Positions 44,947 through 58,024 of a DNA stretch of 64,000 bases are shown here, piece by piece (within the stretch, counting starts at the first letter, position 1; every line of letters starts with the position of its first letter). The translations under genes and the position numbers were made by a program. Below the pieces are notes generated by a model that saw nothing but the letters and a program-made list of their open reading frames with translations, did no database searches and was not told where the DNA came from. Origin of the DNA: Pseudomonas salomonii (GTDB lineage Bacteria > Pseudomonadota > Gammaproteobacteria > Pseudomonadales > Pseudomonadaceae); contig NZ_FNOX01000006.1 in the NCBI RefSeq assembly GCF_900107155.1, forward strand, positions 186,001 through 250,000, given 5' to 3'.

Positions 44947-46479
44947 TTACCGGGCCGAAGCGAGTTGAGAGAAGGCGGTGCCGATCCACTGCTGCACGCC
45001 ATGCATCGTCGCGGCAGAAGTGTCCAGGAACGGTTGCGGGTACACACCGATGTAGATCAGCAGCACCGCAAGGCCGAGCACCATGATCAGTTCGCGAGCA
45101 TCCATCCCTTGCAGGACGGTGTCGGACTTGGCCGGGCCGAAGTAGGCGCGGTGGATCATGATCAGCGAGTAGACCGAACCAAACACCAGGCCCGAGGTAG
45201 CAATGGCGCTGATCCACGGCGTGTGCACGAACGAACCCATCAGGATCAGGAACTCGCCGATGAAGTTACCGGTGCCCGGCAAGCCCAGGGATGCGGCGGC
45301 GAAGAACAGGCTGATGGCCGGCAGGTACGCGATGCGCGACCACACGCCACCCATTTCACGCATGTCACGGGTGTGCAGGCGCTCGTACAGCTGACCACTG
45401 AGAATAAACAGTGCGGCGGCCGAAACACCGTGGGCCAGCATCTGGATCACCGCGCCTTGCAGCGCCAGTTGGCTGCCGGAGTAGATGCCGATCAGTACGA
45501 AACCCATGTGGGAAACGGACGAGAAGGCAATCAGACGCTTGATGTCGGTTTGCGCAAAAGCCAGGAACGCACCGTAGAAGATCCCGATCAGACCCAGGGT
45601 CATGGCGATCGGCGCGAACTCGGCCGAGGCATTCGGGAACAGCGGCAGGGCGAAACGCAGCAGACCATAAGCAGCGGTCTTCAACAGGATACCGGCGAGG
45701 TCGACGGAACCTGCGGTCGGCGCCTGGGCGTGAGCATCAGGCAGCCAGGAGTGAAACGGCACCACCGGCAGCTTCACCGCGAAGGCGATAAAGAAGCCCA
45801 GCATCAGGATGTACTCGGTGGTCAGGGACATCTTGGTCTTCAACAGGTCGGCGTAGTTGAAGGTAATCACGCCGGTGTTGTTGAAGTTGACCAGTACCAG
45901 ACCCAGGATCGCCACCAACATGATCAGGCCGGAAGCCTGGGTGAAGATGAAGAACTTGGTCGCCGCGTAGATCCGGGTTTTCTTGCCGTCCGAAGAACTG
46001 TGACCCCAGAGCGCGATGAGGAAGTACATCGGCACCAGCATCATTTCCCAGAAGAAGAAGAACATGAACAGGTCCAGCGCCAGGAACACGCCGACAACGC
46101 CGCCCAAAATCCACATCAGGTTCAGGTGGAAGAAGCCCACGTGACGCTGAATTTCTTTCCAGGAGCAAAGTACCGAGAGGATACCCAGCAAGCCGGTCAG
46201 CAAAATCATCAACAGCGACAGGCCGTCGAGGGCCAGGTGCACGTTGATGCCGAAGCGCTGGATCCACACGTGCTTGAATTCAAGCGCGAAGGTTGGATCG
46301 ACACCCGGTGCCGGAGCGAATGAATAGTCACCGTGCGCCCACAACCAGAGGCCGAGCGCGAGTTCCAGGGACATGGTCAGCAACGCAATCCAGCGGGGGA
46401 GGGTGGCGCCGAAGCGTTCACCCATCCAGCAGAGCAGGCCGCCGATAAAGGGGATCAGGATTAGCCAGGGCAGAATCAT
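44947..46479 (-). CDS. nuoM: NADH-quinone oxidoreductase subunit M
   Basis: The 510-residue, 14-helix proton-pumping subunit shows [17 protein letters not shown] (helix 5 region with the key Glu) and [20 protein letters not shown] (helix 7-8 region with Lys). It lies between nuoL and nuoN with short spacers. The length is normal. Confidence 0.95.
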   Translation of the reverse strand: MILPWLILIPFIGGLLCWMGERFGATLPRWIALLTMSLELALGLWLWAHGDYSFAPAPGVDPTFALEFKHVWIQRFGINVHLALDGLSLLMILLTGLLGILSVLCSWKEIQRHVGFFHLNLMWILGGVVGVFLALDLFMFFFFWEMMLVPMYFLIALWGHSSSDGKKTRIYAATKFFIFTQASGLIMLVAILGLVLVNFNNTGVITFNYADLLKTKMSLTTEYILMLGFFIAFAVKLPVVPFHSWLPDAHAQAPTAGSVDLAGILLKTAAYGLLRFALPLFPNASAEFAPIAMTLGLIGIFYGAFLAFAQTDIKRLIAFSSVSHMGFVLIGIYSGSQLALQGAVIQMLAHGVSAAALFILSGQLYERLHTRDMREMGGVWSRIAYLPAISLFFAAASLGLPGTGNFIGEFLILMGSFVHTPWISAIATSGLVFGSVYSLIMIHRAYFGPAKSDTVLQGMDARELIMVLGLAVLLIYIGVYPQPFLDTSAATMHGVQQWIGTAFSQLASAR

Positions 46480-46543
46480 GACGGGCTCGTTTCCTTTTGC
46501 AAGTTCGCAAAGTAGGCAATGTTCGCAAGGTTCATAGACATGG

Positions 46544-48397
46544 TCATACCGCCACCACCACGATGGCGCCGATCACCAGCACGGCACCGACGGCCATGGA
46601 AGCTGCATACCAACGCAATTGGCCTGTCTCGCTGCGGCTCAGGGCGGTGTGACCGGCCTTGGCGGCGCGCGGGATCAAACCGATGGTCTGGTCGAGCGGG
46701 TCTTTGCGCAGAAGGTGGCTGATCGCAAGGTATGGCTTGACGAACAGTTTGTCGTAGATCCAGTCGAAGCCCCACGCAGCGAACCACCAGGCCGAGAGGA
46801 AGCGGCCAATGCCACTGTTGGCCACCGCTGTCACGAAGCGACGCTTGCCGAGGAACAGCAGGGCAGCCAGCAGGATACCTGCGATGGCGATGGCGCCCGA
46901 GGCGATTTCCAGGCTGTGCTTGGCAGCGCCACCGGCATGGCCGGCGCTTTCCGGCAGTACACCGGCCAGCGGCGGGGTGATCATGGCGCCGATGAAGGTC
47001 GACAGGATGATCAGCACCGACAGTGGCAACCAGTGGGAGATGCCGTGGCCTGCGTGTGCTTCGGTCTTGGCTTCACCGTGGAAGGTGATGAAGATCAGAC
47101 GGAAGGTGTACAGCGAGGTCATGAACGCACCCACCAGGCCTGCATACAGCAGGTTCTGGTTACCGCTGGCGAAGGCTTCCCAGAGGATTTCGTCTTTCGA
47201 GTAGAAACCTGCGGTCACCAACGGCAGGGCTGCCAGGGCGGCGCCACCGACGATGAAGCTGGCGTAGGCCAATGGCAGTTTCTTCCACAGGCCGCCCATC
47301 TTGAAGATGTTCTGCTCGTGGTGGCAGGCAACGATCACCGCACCCGAGGCAAGGAACAGCAGGGCCTTGAAGAAGGCGTGGGTCATCAGGTGGAAGATCG
47401 CCGCGTCCCAGGCGCCAACGCCCAGGGCCAGGAACATGTAGCCGATCTGGCTCATGGTCGAGTAGGCGAGGATACGCTTGATGTCGGTCTGTACCAGCGC
47501 GGCGAAGCCCGCCAGAACCAGGGTCACACCACCGACCAGCCCTACAAGATGCAGGATTTCCGGCGCCAGGGTGAACAGGCCGTGGGTACGCGCGATCAGG
47601 TAGACACCGGCGGTTACCATGGTTGCAGCGTGGATCAGCGCCGACACCGGCGTAGGACCGGCCATCGCGTCCGCCAGCCAGGTTTGCAACGGCAGTTGCG
47701 CCGATTTACCCACGGCGCCGCCCAGCAGCATCAGGGTTGCGAGGGTGATCCAGAAGTCGCCGACCTGGAATTTCTGCGGTGCCAGCACCAGCAGTTCCTG
47801 GATGTTCAGCGTGCCCACCTGTTGGAACAGGATAAACAGGCCGATGGCCATGAACACGTCACCGATGCGGGTGACGATAAAGGCTTTGAGAGCCGCGTTA
47901 CCGTTGTTGCGGTTGCTGTAGTAGAAACCGATCAACAGGTACGAGCACAGGCCCACGCCTTCCCAGCCGAAGTACAGGAACAACAGGTTATCGCCGAGGA
48001 CCAGGAACAGCATGCTGGCGATAAACAGGTTGGTGTACGAGAAGAAGCGCGAGTAGCCCGCTTCACCGCGCATGTACCAGGACGCAAACAGGTGGATCAG
48101 GAAGCCTACACCCACCACCACGCCGAGCATGGTGATCGACAGGCCGTCGACGTAGAGGGCGAAGTTGGGCTTGAAGCCGTCCACCGACATCCACTGCCAC
48201 AGCACCAGGGTGTAGTGGCCGCCTTCCGGCGGCGCCACGTTGAATTGCCAGATGACGTAGGCGGCCACGATGGCCGACAGGCCAATGGAACCCACACCGA
48301 TCAGGGCAGACAGGTTTTCCGACCAGCGTCCACGGGAGAACGACAGCAGCAGGAAACCGATCAGGGGAAATACGAAAGTCAGAAAGATCATGTTCAT
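46544..48397 (-). CDS. nuoL: NADH-quinone oxidoreductase subunit L
   Basis: The 617-residue subunit is the distal proton-pumping subunit with 16 helices. [20 protein letters not shown] is the family signature. The C-terminal amphipathic lateral helix, which braces subunits M and N, follows the main fold and ends near residue 600. It overlaps nuoK by four bases. Confidence 0.95.
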   Translation of the reverse strand: MNMIFLTFVFPLIGFLLLSFSRGRWSENLSALIGVGSIGLSAIVAAYVIWQFNVAPPEGGHYTLVLWQWMSVDGFKPNFALYVDGLSITMLGVVVGVGFLIHLFASWYMRGEAGYSRFFSYTNLFIASMLFLVLGDNLLFLYFGWEGVGLCSYLLIGFYYSNRNNGNAALKAFIVTRIGDVFMAIGLFILFQQVGTLNIQELLVLAPQKFQVGDFWITLATLMLLGGAVGKSAQLPLQTWLADAMAGPTPVSALIHAATMVTAGVYLIARTHGLFTLAPEILHLVGLVGGVTLVLAGFAALVQTDIKRILAYSTMSQIGYMFLALGVGAWDAAIFHLMTHAFFKALLFLASGAVIVACHHEQNIFKMGGLWKKLPLAYASFIVGGAALAALPLVTAGFYSKDEILWEAFASGNQNLLYAGLVGAFMTSLYTFRLIFITFHGEAKTEAHAGHGISHWLPLSVLIILSTFIGAMITPPLAGVLPESAGHAGGAAKHSLEIASGAIAIAGILLAALLFLGKRRFVTAVANSGIGRFLSAWWFAAWGFDWIYDKLFVKPYLAISHLLRKDPLDQTIGLIPRAAKAGHTALSRSETGQLRWYAASMAVGAVLVIGAIVVVAV

Positions 48398-48702
48398 CCG
48401 TGCATCTCACTGGCAGCGTCGATATCAAGCGTGTGGAAGCGACGATACAGTTGCAGCAGGATCGCCAGGCCGATACTGGCCTCGGCGGCTGCCAGGCTGA
48501 TCACCAGAATGAACATGACTTGCCCATCCGGCTGCGCCCATCGGCTACCTGCAACAACGAACGCCAGTGCGGCGGCGTTCATCATGATTTCCAGGCTCAT
48601 CAACACGAACAGAATGTTACGGCGAACCATCAGGCCGACCAGGCCAAGGCAGAACAGGATGCCGGCGACCGCCAGACCATGCTCCAAAGGGATAGCAGGC
48701 AT
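48394..48702 (-). CDS. nuoK: NADH-quinone oxidoreductase subunit K
   Basis: The 102-residue, three-helix subunit carries the two membrane glutamates (first in [13 protein letters not shown]). ATG at 48702 lies eight bases after AAGGAG and gives the family length; ATG at 48708 is too close to that site. It sits between nuoJ and nuoL with overlaps. Confidence 0.95.
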   Translation of the reverse strand: MPAIPLEHGLAVAGILFCLGLVGLMVRRNILFVLMSLEIMMNAAALAFVVAGSRWAQPDGQVMFILVISLAAAEASIGLAILLQLYRRFHTLDIDAASEMHG

Positions 48703-48704
48703 CG

Positions 48705-49208
48705 TCATTGCTCCTTGGCTTCGTTGCGGCCCAAGTGGAAGGCGGTGATGGCTGCCGCGAGCAGCAGCATCGAAGCCAGTTCGACCACCAGCAGGTACGG
48801 GCCGAACAGGCTGACGCCCACGGCTTTCGCGTCTACGGTGGTGTGGCCGATGGCCTGGCCGCTCTGGTGAGCGAACAGCACATACAGCAGTTCACCCAGC
48901 AGCAGCGCTGCCAGGATGACCGGGCCGAGCCAGATGCCGGGCTTGAGCCAGACGCGTTCCTGGGCGACCGAGGCCGGCCCCAGGTTGAGCATCATCACCA
49001 CAAACACGAACAGCACCATGATGGCGCCGGCGTAGGCGATCACTTCCAGCACACCGGCGAACGGTGCGCCGAGGCTGAAAAACGTCATGGCCACGGCGAT
49101 CAACGAAATGATCAGGTAGAGCAGGGCGTGCACAGGATTGGTGTTGGTGATCACGCGAAGCGTGGACACCACTGCAATACCGGACGCGAAATAGAAAGCG
49201 AATTCCAT
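48705..49208 (-). CDS. nuoJ: NADH-quinone oxidoreductase subunit J
   Basis: The 167-residue, five-helix membrane subunit has helix 3 with [20 protein letters not shown], the segment that forms a pi-bulge in solved complex I structures. It is followed directly by nuoK. Confidence 0.95.
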   Translation of the reverse strand: MEFAFYFASGIAVVSTLRVITNTNPVHALLYLIISLIAVAMTFFSLGAPFAGVLEVIAYAGAIMVLFVFVVMMLNLGPASVAQERVWLKPGIWLGPVILAALLLGELLYVLFAHQSGQAIGHTTVDAKAVGVSLFGPYLLVVELASMLLLAAAITAFHLGRNEAKEQ

Positions 49209-49217
49209 CTTTCTTCC

Positions 49218-49766
49218 TTAAGGCAGCAAGCTCTTCACGTTGATCGGCTCGGCTTCGTTTTGTGCGGCGCCCTTGGGCTTACCGGCAACGGCCATACCTG
49301 CAACACGATAGAAGTTGTAATCAGGGTTTTTACCGGGACCAGAGATCAGCAGATCTTCTTTCTCGTACACCAGGTCCTGACGTTTGAACTCGGCCATCTC
49401 GAAATCCGGTGTCAGCTGGATCGCGGTGGTCGGGCAAGCTTCCTCGCAGAGGCCGCAGAAAATGCAGCGCGAGAAGTTGATGCGGAAGAAGTCCGGGTAC
49501 CAGCGACCGTCTTCGGTTTCAGCTTTCTGCAGGGAGATGCAACCCACCGGACACGCCACCGCGCACAGGTTGCAGGCTACACAACGCTCTTCGCCATCGG
49601 GGTCGCGGGTCAGTACGATGCGGCCGCGATAACGCGGCGGCAGGTACACCGCTTCTTCCGGGTATTGCAGGGTGTCGCGTTTGCGAAAGCCGTGACCGAA
49701 CACCATCACCAGGCTTCGCAACTGGGTACCGGTACCCTTAACGATGTCGCCAATATATTTGAACAT
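49218..49766 (-). CDS. nuoI: NADH-quinone oxidoreductase subunit I
   Basis: The 182-residue subunit has two [4Fe-4S] motifs, [15 protein letters not shown] and [15 protein letters not shown] (clusters N6a and N6b). These carry electrons from NuoG toward NuoB. An N-terminal amphipathic helix attaches it to the membrane arm. Confidence 0.96.
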   Translation of the reverse strand: MFKYIGDIVKGTGTQLRSLVMVFGHGFRKRDTLQYPEEAVYLPPRYRGRIVLTRDPDGEERCVACNLCAVACPVGCISLQKAETEDGRWYPDFFRINFSRCIFCGLCEEACPTTAIQLTPDFEMAEFKRQDLVYEKEDLLISGPGKNPDYNFYRVAGMAVAGKPKGAAQNEAEPINVKSLLP

Positions 49767-49777
49767 GGGTCAAATCC

Positions 49778-50785
49778 TCACTGAACCGCGCCGGCTGGCG
49801 TGTTCAACAACACAACGGCAGCCGTCACCAGCAAATTGATCAGGGTCAGCGGCAGGCAGAAGCGCCAGCTGAAATCCATCACCTGGTCGTATCGTGGACG
49901 CGGAATGGAAGCGCGCAGCAGGATAAACAACATGATGAAGAACGCGGTCTTCAGGAAGAACCAGAAGAACGCCAACTGCGGCAGGATGCCGAACGGACCG
50001 TGCCAGCCGCCGAAGAACAGCGTGACCAGCAGGGCCGAGATCAAGATGATGCCGATGTACTCACCAACGAAGAACATGCCCCATTTCATGCCGGCGTATT
50101 CAATGTGGTAACCGTCGGCCAGTTCCTGTTCCGCTTCCGGCTGGTCGAACGGGTGACGGTGAGTCACGGCGACGCCAGCAATGAAGAAGGTGCAGAAGCC
50201 GAAGAACTGCGGAATGATGAACCACAGGTTCTGCGCCTGGTACTCGACGATGTCGCGCATGTTGAACGAGCCGACCTGCACCACGATGCCCATCAGCGCC
50301 AGGCCCATGAACACTTCGTAGGACACGGTCTGGGCCGAGGCCCGCAAGCTGCCCAACAGGGCGAACTTGTTGTTGCTCGACCAACCGGCGAACAGCACCG
50401 CGTAGACCGACAAACCGGCCATGGCGAAGAAGAACAGCAAGCCGATGTTCAGGTCCGCCACGCCCCAGGTCGGAGTGATCGGGATGATCGCGAAGGCGAT
50501 CAGCAAGGCACTCATGGCCACGACCGGTGCCAGGGTGAAGATCACCTTGTCGGCAAACGGCGGGGTCCAGTCTTCCTTGAAGAACATTTTCAGCATGTCG
50601 GCGGCGATCTGGAACATGCCGAATGGGCCAACGCGGTTCGGACCGTAACGGTCCTGCCACCAGCCCAGCAGGCGACGTTCGACGAAGCTGAGCAGGGCGC
50701 CCGCAACGACCACGGCCAACAGGATCACGATGGCCTTGACCACCGAGATGATCACGTCAATTACTTCCGGCGTGAACCAAGTCAT
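49778..50785 (-). CDS. nuoH: NADH-quinone oxidoreductase subunit H
   Basis: The 335-residue membrane subunit at the quinone site has eight helices. Family stretches are [20 protein letters not shown] near residue 32 and the acidic loop [20 protein letters not shown] near 210 that lines the proton/quinone path. It overlaps nuoG by four bases. Confidence 0.96.
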   Translation of the reverse strand: MTWFTPEVIDVIISVVKAIVILLAVVVAGALLSFVERRLLGWWQDRYGPNRVGPFGMFQIAADMLKMFFKEDWTPPFADKVIFTLAPVVAMSALLIAFAIIPITPTWGVADLNIGLLFFFAMAGLSVYAVLFAGWSSNNKFALLGSLRASAQTVSYEVFMGLALMGIVVQVGSFNMRDIVEYQAQNLWFIIPQFFGFCTFFIAGVAVTHRHPFDQPEAEQELADGYHIEYAGMKWGMFFVGEYIGIILISALLVTLFFGGWHGPFGILPQLAFFWFFLKTAFFIMLFILLRASIPRPRYDQVMDFSWRFCLPLTLINLLVTAAVVLLNTPAGAVQ

Positions 50786-53496
50786 TGCGCTGCCTCCTGC
50801 AGACCGTCAACGGTTTGGCCAAAGATCGCAGGCGGAATACCGGCAAGGCCTTTAGGTAGTGCAACCAGGCCCGCACCCAACTCATCGTTGATGCGCAGCG
50901 GCAGACGCAGGGTCTTGCCAGCCACGTTCAGGCTGAGCAGGGCACCGTCGTTGACGCCCAGGCGGTCGGCTTCGGACTTGGCCACCGACACGTAGGCTTC
51001 AGGAATGCGACTTTGCACCGGCGCGGCTTTGGAAGAGGTCTCTTCGCTGCCGAACAGGTGGAAGAACGGCACAACCTGCCAGGTGCCCTGGGCCGGGTTG
51101 AACGGACGCGGTACCGCAGCGAACCAGTTCAGCGAATCCCCGGTGCTTTCGATCAGGCGGGTGCCCGGGTCGCCAGCGCGGATGTGACCACCGACTTCGT
51201 CCTGGAACTTGTTCCAGGCTTGCGGCGAGTTCCAGCCCGGCGACCAGGCAAATGGCACCTGCTGACGTGGCTCGACCGAGCCCGAGTAACCTTCCATGGA
51301 GAAGGCGAACGCGGTGTCCGGGTCTTGCGGGGTACGCGGTTCGTGCACACTGATGTCGGCGCGCATGGCCGTACGGCCGGAGTAACGCAGCGGTTCACGG
51401 GCCAGTTTCATGCCCTTGATGCGGAACGAGGCGGACGGCGCAGCGTCGACGATACGGGCCAGCTGCGGGGCGCTTGCGGCGGCAGCAGCGGTCACGTGGT
51501 CGAGTTGGGTCCAGTCGATCGGTTGATTCAACAGGGTCGCGCGCAGGGCATGCAGCCAGCGCCAGCCTTCGTGAACCAGGATGCTGGCGTCCATGTACTT
51601 CGGATCGAACACCTGGAAGAAGCGTTGGGCGCGGCCTTCCTGGCTGACCAGCGTACCGTCGCCTTCGGCGAAGGTGGCGGCTGGCAGTACCAGGTCGGCA
51701 CGCTCGCTGGTAGCGGTCTTCTGGTGGTCGGCCACGATCAGCACTTTGGCAGCGTCCAGCGCGGCGTCGACCTTGGCTGAATCGGTGCGGGTGTAGAGGT
51801 CGTTTTCCAGTACCACGATGGCGTCGGCATTGCCGTCGATCACCGCTTGCAGGGCCGCGTCCAGGGACTCGCCACCGAGCATCGCCAGGCCGAGGCTGTT
51901 GGCTTCCGGCACGACCAGGCTGATGGAACCGTTCTTGTCGCGCAGCTTCAAGGCCTTCGCGATGTTCGCAGCAGCCTCAATCAGTGCCTTGGAACCCAAC
52001 GAGGTACCGGCAATGATCAATGGGCGCTTGGCCGCGAGCAGGGCGTCGGCGATGCGCTGGGCCAGTTCAACGGCTTCAGTGTCCAGGCCGTCGACGGCAG
52101 GCGCGCTGGCGTCGAGGGCGTGGGCCACGGCGAAACCGATGCGGGCCAGGTCATCCGGTGCGGCGTGAACGCATTCTTCGGCGATGTCGTCGAGCTTGGT
52201 TTCAGCCAGGCTCGCGATAAACAGCGGGTTCAGCGCGTGCTGGCCGATGTTTTTTACGGCGGCGTCGAGCCAAGGCTGAACGCGCATGGCGTCGGCCATG
52301 TCTTCGGCCTTGCCTTTGACCGACTGACGCAGCGACAGCGCAATACGCGCGGCGGTCTGGGTCAGGTCTTCGCCGAGGACGAAGATCGCATCGTGGTCTT
52401 CGATGTCGCGCATGTTCGGGACTGGCAGCGGGCTGTCGTTCAGCACTTGCAGGACCAGACGGATGCGCTCCAGCTCACCGGCTTCGATACCGGAGTAGAA
52501 GTGCTCGGCACCGACCAGCTCGCGCAACGCGTAGTTGCTTTCGAGGCTGGCACGCGGCGAACCGATACCGACGATGTTGCGGCCGCGCAGCAGGTCGGCG
52601 GCTTTATCCAGCGCATCGTCCAGGCTCAGCTTGGCGCCACCGGCCAACAGCGGCTGGCGTGGGCGGTCTTCGCGGTTGACGTAGCCGTAGCCGAAACGGC
52701 CACGGTCGCACAGGAAGTACTGGTTGACCGAACCGTTGAAGCGGTTTTCGATACGACGCAGTTCGCCGTAGCGCTCGCCCGGGGAGATGTTGCAACCGCT
52801 GGAGCAGCCGTGGCAGATGCTCGGCGAGAACTGCATGTCCCACTTACGGTTGTAGCGCTCGGAGTGAGTCTTGTCGGTGAACACACCGGTCGGGCAGACC
52901 TCGGTGAGGTTGCCGGAGAACTCGCTTTCGAGCACGCCGTCTTCAACGCGACCGAAGTACACGTTGTCATGGGCGCCGAATACGCCCAGGTCGGTGCCGC
53001 CGGCGTAGTCTTTATAGAAACGCACGCAACGGTAGCAGGCGATGCAGCGGTTCATCTCGTGGGAAATGAACGGGCCGAGGTCCTGGTTCTGGTGCGTGCG
53101 TTTGGTGAAGCGATAACGGCGCTCGTTGTGGCCGGTCATCACCGTCATGTCTTGCAGGTGGCAGTGACCGCCTTCCTCACAGACCGGGCAGTCGTGCGGG
53201 TGGTTGGTCATCAGCCATTCGACGACACTGGCGCGGAACGCCTTGGATTCTTCATCTTCAATGGAGATCCAGGTGTTGTCGGTGGCTGGGGTCATGCAGG
53301 ACATGACGATACGACCACGGGTGTCGTTCTCGTCGGTGTATTGCTTGACCGCACACTGGCGACAGGCACCGACGCTACCAAGCGCGGGGTGCCAGCAGAA
53401 ATACGGGATGTCGAGGCCTAGTGAGAGACATGCCTGTAACAGGTTGTCTGCCCCATCGACTTCGAGCGCTTTGCCGTCTACGTGGATAGTGGCCAT
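50782..53496 (-). CDS. nuoG: NADH-quinone oxidoreductase subunit G
   Basis: The 904-residue iron-sulfur subunit has an N-terminal [2Fe-2S] domain ([17 protein letters not shown], then SCMTP), a His-Cys-rich motif ([14 protein letters not shown]), a [4Fe-4S] pair ([17 protein letters not shown]) and the extra N7 motif ([10 protein letters not shown]) of the enterobacterial type. The long C-terminal molybdopterin-oxidoreductase-like part is structural. A 135-base spacer with a hairpin separates it from nuoF. Confidence 0.96.
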   Translation of the reverse strand: MATIHVDGKALEVDGADNLLQACLSLGLDIPYFCWHPALGSVGACRQCAVKQYTDENDTRGRIVMSCMTPATDNTWISIEDEESKAFRASVVEWLMTNHPHDCPVCEEGGHCHLQDMTVMTGHNERRYRFTKRTHQNQDLGPFISHEMNRCIACYRCVRFYKDYAGGTDLGVFGAHDNVYFGRVEDGVLESEFSGNLTEVCPTGVFTDKTHSERYNRKWDMQFSPSICHGCSSGCNISPGERYGELRRIENRFNGSVNQYFLCDRGRFGYGYVNREDRPRQPLLAGGAKLSLDDALDKAADLLRGRNIVGIGSPRASLESNYALRELVGAEHFYSGIEAGELERIRLVLQVLNDSPLPVPNMRDIEDHDAIFVLGEDLTQTAARIALSLRQSVKGKAEDMADAMRVQPWLDAAVKNIGQHALNPLFIASLAETKLDDIAEECVHAAPDDLARIGFAVAHALDASAPAVDGLDTEAVELAQRIADALLAAKRPLIIAGTSLGSKALIEAAANIAKALKLRDKNGSISLVVPEANSLGLAMLGGESLDAALQAVIDGNADAIVVLENDLYTRTDSAKVDAALDAAKVLIVADHQKTATSERADLVLPAATFAEGDGTLVSQEGRAQRFFQVFDPKYMDASILVHEGWRWLHALRATLLNQPIDWTQLDHVTAAAAASAPQLARIVDAAPSASFRIKGMKLAREPLRYSGRTAMRADISVHEPRTPQDPDTAFAFSMEGYSGSVEPRQQVPFAWSPGWNSPQAWNKFQDEVGGHIRAGDPGTRLIESTGDSLNWFAAVPRPFNPAQGTWQVVPFFHLFGSEETSSKAAPVQSRIPEAYVSVAKSEADRLGVNDGALLSLNVAGKTLRLPLRINDELGAGLVALPKGLAGIPPAIFGQTVDGLQEAAQ

Positions 53497-53598
53497 GGTT
53501 CAAAGTTCTTCGTTGGCCCGTTGTCAGCGGGCGTGGCTAATGGAATCTTGTTATTCATGGGCATCAACACAGCCTTTACGGCGTCAGCCCATGAGAAA

Positions 53599-53620
53599 GC
53601 GAAGGGCACGGACCCTTCGC
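53599..53620. promoter_or_regulatory. Intraoperonic hairpin between nuoF and nuoG
   Basis: GCGAAGGG/CCCTTCGC form an 8-bp stem with a 6-base loop in the only long spacer (135 bp) of the nuo operon. It is flanked by AAA and TTT-type runs. It could slow transcription or mark an mRNA processing point. Confidence 0.45.
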
Positions 53621-53631
53621 CCTTTAAAGCG

Positions 53632-54987
53632 TTACGCGCCGACTACGATCGGCCTTGCCAGAGGCGGGACGGCGGCGCTGACAGGCGCGATGCCGGCTTC
53701 GAACTCCGAGCGGAAGTATTTGATAGCGCTGCCCAATGGCTCCACGGCGCCCGGTGCGTGAGCACAGAACGTCTTGCCTGGGCCGAGGAAGCCGACCAGA
53801 CCCAGCAGGGTCTCGATGTCGCCTGGCTGGCCTTCACCGTTCTCGATCGCCATCAAGAGCTTCACGCTCCATGGCAAACCGTCACGGCACGGGGTGCAGA
53901 AACCGCAGGATTCGCGGGAGAAGAACTGCTCCATGTTGCGCAGCAGCGAGACCATGTTCACGGTGTTGTCCACCGCCATCGCCAGGCCCGTACCCATCCG
54001 GGTGCCGACCTTGCCGATGCCGCCGGCATACATTTGTGCGTCGAGGTGCTCAGGGAGCAGGAAGCCGGTACCGGCGCCGCCTGGCTGCCAGGCTTTCAAG
54101 GTGTAACCGTCGCGCATGCCGCCGGCGTAGTCCTCGAACAGCTCGCGTGCGGTCACGCCGAACGGCAGCTCCCACAGGCCAGGGTTCTTGACCTTGCCGG
54201 AGAAACCCATGAGCTTGGTGCCCATGTCTTCGCTGCCTGCGCGGGCCAATGATTTGTACCAGTCGACGCCGTCGGCGATGATCGCCGGCACGTTGCACAG
54301 GGTTTCAACGTTGTTCACGCAAGTCGGCTTGCCCCACACGCCGACGGCGGCAGGGAAGGGCGGCTTGGAGCGCGGGTTGGCGCGGCGGCCTTCGAGGGAG
54401 TTGATCAGTGCGGTTTCTTCACCGCAGATGTAACGCCCGGCGCCGGTGTGCACGAACAGTTCGAAGTCAAAACCCGAACCGAGGATGTTCTTGCCCAACA
54501 GGCCGGCGGCCTTGGCTTCTTCCACCGCACGGTTGAGGTGCTTGGCGGCGGTGGTGTATTCGCCACGCAGGAAGATGTAGCCCCGGTAGGTTTTCAGCGC
54601 GCGGGCGCTGATCAGCATGCCTTCGATCAGCAGATGGGGCAGTTGCTCCATCAGCATGCGGTCTTTCCAGGTGTTGGGCTCCATCTCGTCCGCGTTGCAC
54701 AGCAGGTAACGGATGTTGATGGATTCGTCTTTGGGCATCAGGCCCCATTTAACACCGGTGGGGAAGCCTGCACCGCCGCGGCCTTTAAGGCCGGCGTCTT
54801 TGACGGTCTGGACGATATCGTCCTGGGCCATGTCGGCGAAGGCTTTGCGCGCCGCCGCGTAACCGTTCTTGGCCTGGTACTCGTCGAGCCATACCGGCTC
54901 GCCGTCGTCACGCAGGCGCCAGGTCAGCGGGTGGGTCTCAGGCGAACGCTTGATCAGGTTGGCCGGGCCGAAAGATGTAAGGGTCAT
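53632..54987 (-). CDS. nuoF: NADH-quinone oxidoreductase subunit F
   Basis: The 451-residue subunit binds NADH and FMN through the glycine-rich [17 protein letters not shown] motif near residue 70, and holds cluster N3 through [12 protein letters not shown] near 355 plus a later Cys in TFCAHAPGA. It overlaps the end of nuoE by four bases. Confidence 0.96.
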   Translation of the reverse strand: MTLTSFGPANLIKRSPETHPLTWRLRDDGEPVWLDEYQAKNGYAAARKAFADMAQDDIVQTVKDAGLKGRGGAGFPTGVKWGLMPKDESINIRYLLCNADEMEPNTWKDRMLMEQLPHLLIEGMLISARALKTYRGYIFLRGEYTTAAKHLNRAVEEAKAAGLLGKNILGSGFDFELFVHTGAGRYICGEETALINSLEGRRANPRSKPPFPAAVGVWGKPTCVNNVETLCNVPAIIADGVDWYKSLARAGSEDMGTKLMGFSGKVKNPGLWELPFGVTARELFEDYAGGMRDGYTLKAWQPGGAGTGFLLPEHLDAQMYAGGIGKVGTRMGTGLAMAVDNTVNMVSLLRNMEQFFSRESCGFCTPCRDGLPWSVKLLMAIENGEGQPGDIETLLGLVGFLGPGKTFCAHAPGAVEPLGSAIKYFRSEFEAGIAPVSAAVPPLARPIVVGA

Positions 54988-55481
54988 GGGTAGCCCTCGA
55001 GCAATTGGGTCACGCCAGCAGGCTGCACGTCACCGAATGTGTCGTCGTCGATCATCAACGCCGGCGCCTTGTCGCAGTTGCCCAGGCAGCACACCGGCAG
55101 CAGCGTGAAGCGGCCGTCCGCAGTGGTCTGGCCGAGGCCAATGCCCAGCTTGTTCTGGATCTCGCTGACCACCGATTCGTGGCCGCCGATGTAGCAGACC
55201 ATGCTGTCGCACACGCGAATGATGTGGCGGCCGACCGGCTGACGGAAGATCTGGCTGTAGAACGTGGCCACCCCTTCAACGTCGCTGGCGGGAATGCCGA
55301 GGATCTCGCCGATGGCGTAGAGGGCGCCGTCCGGCACCCAGCCACGTTCCTTCTGGACGATCTTCAAGGCTTCGATCGACGCCGCGCGCGGGTCTTCGTA
55401 GTGATGCAGCTCGTGCTCGATGGCCGAGCGCTCGGTTTCACTCAAAGTGAAACGATCTGTTTGGATAAGCGTGCTGTTCAT
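54984..55481 (-). CDS. nuoE: NADH-quinone oxidoreductase subunit E
   Basis: The 165-residue thioredoxin-like subunit holds [2Fe-2S] cluster N1a, with ligands in RVCDSMVC and [12 protein letters not shown]. It pairs with NuoF in the NADH dehydrogenase module and is spaced two bases from nuoCD. Confidence 0.96.
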   Translation of the reverse strand: MNSTLIQTDRFTLSETERSAIEHELHHYEDPRAASIEALKIVQKERGWVPDGALYAIGEILGIPASDVEGVATFYSQIFRQPVGRHIIRVCDSMVCYIGGHESVVSEIQNKLGIGLGQTTADGRFTLLPVCCLGNCDKAPALMIDDDTFGDVQPAGVTQLLEGYP

Positions 55482-55483
55482 GC

Positions 55484-57268
55484 TTAGCGGTCCACGTCGG
55501 CCATAACGAAATCGATACTACCCAGGTACGCAATCAAGTCCGCGACCATCTCGCCTTTGATCACCGAAGGGATCTGCTGCAAGTGGGCAAAGCTTGGGGT
55601 ACGAATCCGGGTGCGGTAGCTCATGGTGCCGCCATCGCTCGTCAGGTAATAACTGTTGATACCCTTGGTCGCCTCGATCATCTGGAAGGATTCGTTGGCC
55701 GGCGTCACCGGGCCCCACGAAACCTGCAGGAAGTGCGTGATCAGGGTTTCGATGTGCTGCAGCGTGCGCTCTTTGGGCGGCGGCGTGGTCAGCGGGTGAT
55801 CCGCCTTATAGGGACCTGCCGGCATGTTGCGCATGCACTGCTCGATGATCTTCAGGCTCTGGCGCATTTCTTCAACGCGCACGATGCAACGGTCGTAGGC
55901 ATCGCCATTGGCCGCCAGCGGCACTTCGAACTCGAAGTTCTCGTAGCCCGAGTAGGGGCGTGCTTTACGCAGGTCGAAGTCGCAACCGGTGGAACGCAGG
56001 CCGGCACCGGTGACGCCCCATTCCAGGGCTTCTTTGGTGTTGTACTGCGCGACGCCGATGGTACGGCCCTTGAGGATGCTGTTGTCCAGCGCAGCCTTTT
56101 GGTACTCGTCCAGACGCTTGGGCATCCAGTCGATGAATTCCTTGACCAGGCGCTCCCAGCCGTTCGGCAGGTCGTGGGCCACACCGCCGATGCGGTACCA
56201 CGCCGGGTGCAGGCGGAAACCGGTGATGGCTTCGATCACCTTGTAGGCGCGTTGACGGTCGGTGAAGGTGAAGAACACCGGCGTCATGGCGCCAACGTCC
56301 TGGATGTAAGTACCCAGGAACAGCAGGTGGCTGGTGATCCGGAAGAACTCGGCCATCATGATGCGGATGGTGTCGACGCGGTCCGGTACCTTGATACCGG
56401 CCAGCTTCTCGACCGACAGCACGTACGGCAGGTTGTTCATCACGCCGCCGAGGTAGTCGATACGGTCGGTGTACGGGATGAAGCTGTGCCACGACTGGCG
56501 CTCGGCCATCTTCTCGGCACCACGGTGGTGGTAGCCGATGTCCGGCACGCAGTCGACGATTTCTTCGCCGTCCAGTTGCAGGATGATCCGGAAGGCACCG
56601 TGAGCCGAAGGGTGGTTCGGGCCCAGGTTGAGGAACATGTAGTCCTCGTTGGTGCCGGAGCGCTTCATGCCCCAGTCTTCCGGACGGAAGCGTGCAGCCT
56701 CTTCTTCAAGCTGCTGCTTGGCGAGGTTGAGGCTGAACGGGTCGAATTCGGTGGCGCGCGCCGGGAAGTCCTTGCGCAGCGGGTGACCTTCCCAGGTCGG
56801 CGGCATCATGATGCGCGTCAGGTGGGGGTGGCCCGGGAAGTCGATGCCGAACATGTCCCAGACTTCACGCTCGTACCAGCTGGCGTTCGGCCAGATACCG
56901 GTGACGGTCGGGATGCTCAAGTCGCTTTCGGTCAGCGCGACCTTGATCATCACGTCGCTGTTACGTTCCAGCGACATCAAGTGGTAGAACACGGTGAAAT
57001 CGGCGCCGCTCGGCAGGCCTTGACGCTTGGTGCGCAGACGCTCGTCCACGCCATGCAGGTCATAGAGCATGACGTACGGCTTGGGCAGGTTGCGCAGGAA
57101 GCTCAGGACTTCGACGAGCTTGGCGCGCGCCACCCACAGCACCGGCATACCGGTGCGTGTGGCCTGGGCGGTGAAGGCGTCAGGGCCAAAACGGTTATTG
57201 AGTTCGACAACCACATCCTGGTCGTCTGCCTTATAAGGCGGGATATACAGAGCACTGCCTGTAGTCAT
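55484..57268 (-). CDS. nuoCD: NADH-quinone oxidoreductase fused subunit C/D
   Basis: The 594-residue fusion has the 30-kDa-like NuoC domain at about residues 1-180 ([20 protein letters not shown]) and the 49-kDa-like NuoD domain after about 205 ([20 protein letters not shown]). NuoD forms most of the quinone cavity, with His and Asp residues in the HPSAHG region. The C+D fusion is normal in gammaproteobacteria. Confidence 0.96.
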   Translation of the reverse strand: MTTGSALYIPPYKADDQDVVVELNNRFGPDAFTAQATRTGMPVLWVARAKLVEVLSFLRNLPKPYVMLYDLHGVDERLRTKRQGLPSGADFTVFYHLMSLERNSDVMIKVALTESDLSIPTVTGIWPNASWYEREVWDMFGIDFPGHPHLTRIMMPPTWEGHPLRKDFPARATEFDPFSLNLAKQQLEEEAARFRPEDWGMKRSGTNEDYMFLNLGPNHPSAHGAFRIILQLDGEEIVDCVPDIGYHHRGAEKMAERQSWHSFIPYTDRIDYLGGVMNNLPYVLSVEKLAGIKVPDRVDTIRIMMAEFFRITSHLLFLGTYIQDVGAMTPVFFTFTDRQRAYKVIEAITGFRLHPAWYRIGGVAHDLPNGWERLVKEFIDWMPKRLDEYQKAALDNSILKGRTIGVAQYNTKEALEWGVTGAGLRSTGCDFDLRKARPYSGYENFEFEVPLAANGDAYDRCIVRVEEMRQSLKIIEQCMRNMPAGPYKADHPLTTPPPKERTLQHIETLITHFLQVSWGPVTPANESFQMIEATKGINSYYLTSDGGTMSYRTRIRTPSFAHLQQIPSVIKGEMVADLIAYLGSIDFVMADVDR

Positions 57269-57339
57269 GGTTTTTTATCGCTTTCGGTCAACGTAAAGAA
57301 TGAAGCCAGGTTTTCGTTCTATAAAAGAAGCGGGCTGGA

Positions 57340-58014
57340 TCAGACTTCGTCGGGGCTGCGCAGGTTGGTGACTGCGATTCGCTGTTCGCGGCGCTGTTCC
57401 TTTTGTGACGGCATCTCGGCGCGATAAACGCCTTGATCACCGACCACCCAGGACAGCGGACGACGCTCCTTGCCAATCGACTCCTGCAACAGCATCAAGC
57501 CTTGCAGAAAAGCTTCAGGGCGAGGCGGGCAGCCAGGCACGTAGACGTCCACGGGCAGGAACTTGTCCACCCCTTGAACGACGGAGTAGATGTCGTACAT
57601 GCCACCGGAGTTGGCGCACGAACCCATGGAGATAACCCACTTCGGCTCGAGCATTTGCTCGTAGAGGCGCTGAATGATCGGCGCCATCTTGATAAAGCAG
57701 GTGCCGGCGATAACCATGAAATCCGCCTGGCGCGGTGATGCCCGGATAACTTCGGCGCCAAAGCGCGCGATGTCGTGGGGCGCCGTGAAGGCGGTGGTCA
57801 TTTCCACGTAGCAGCACGAAAGGCCGAAGTTGTACGGCCACAGGGAGTTTTTACGCCCCCAGTTGACCGCGCCACTCAGCACGTCTTCGAGTTTGCCCAT
57901 GTAGATGTTTTTGTGGACTTGATCTTCTAACGGATCGGAAACGGTTTCCCGTTCGCCGATAGGGTACTGATCGTTAGGAGCATCCGGGTCGATCCTGGTG
58001 AGATTGTATTGCAT
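57340..58014 (-). CDS. nuoB: NADH-quinone oxidoreductase subunit B
   Basis: The 224-residue subunit holds the terminal [4Fe-4S] cluster N2 that reduces quinone. Ligands lie in [11 protein letters not shown] (tandem Cys), [11 protein letters not shown] and [13 protein letters not shown] at 58014 ([13 protein letters not shown]) is preferred over TTG at 58020 because GAGG sits nine bases upstream. Confidence 0.96.
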   Translation of the reverse strand: MQYNLTRIDPDAPNDQYPIGERETVSDPLEDQVHKNIYMGKLEDVLSGAVNWGRKNSLWPYNFGLSCCYVEMTTAFTAPHDIARFGAEVIRASPRQADFMVIAGTCFIKMAPIIQRLYEQMLEPKWVISMGSCANSGGMYDIYSVVQGVDKFLPVDVYVPGCPPRPEAFLQGLMLLQESIGKERRPLSWVVGDQGVYRAEMPSQKEQRREQRIAVTNLRSPDEV

Positions 58015-58024
58015 CGCCAAAGCC

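Noticed and set aside
46619..48748. 709-codon plus-strand open frame opposite nuoL and nuoK
   Set aside because: Antisense shadow of well-conserved nuo genes with abnormal composition.
55583..57427. 614-codon plus-strand open frame opposite nuoCD
   Set aside because: Shadow of nuoCD; no recognisable domain.
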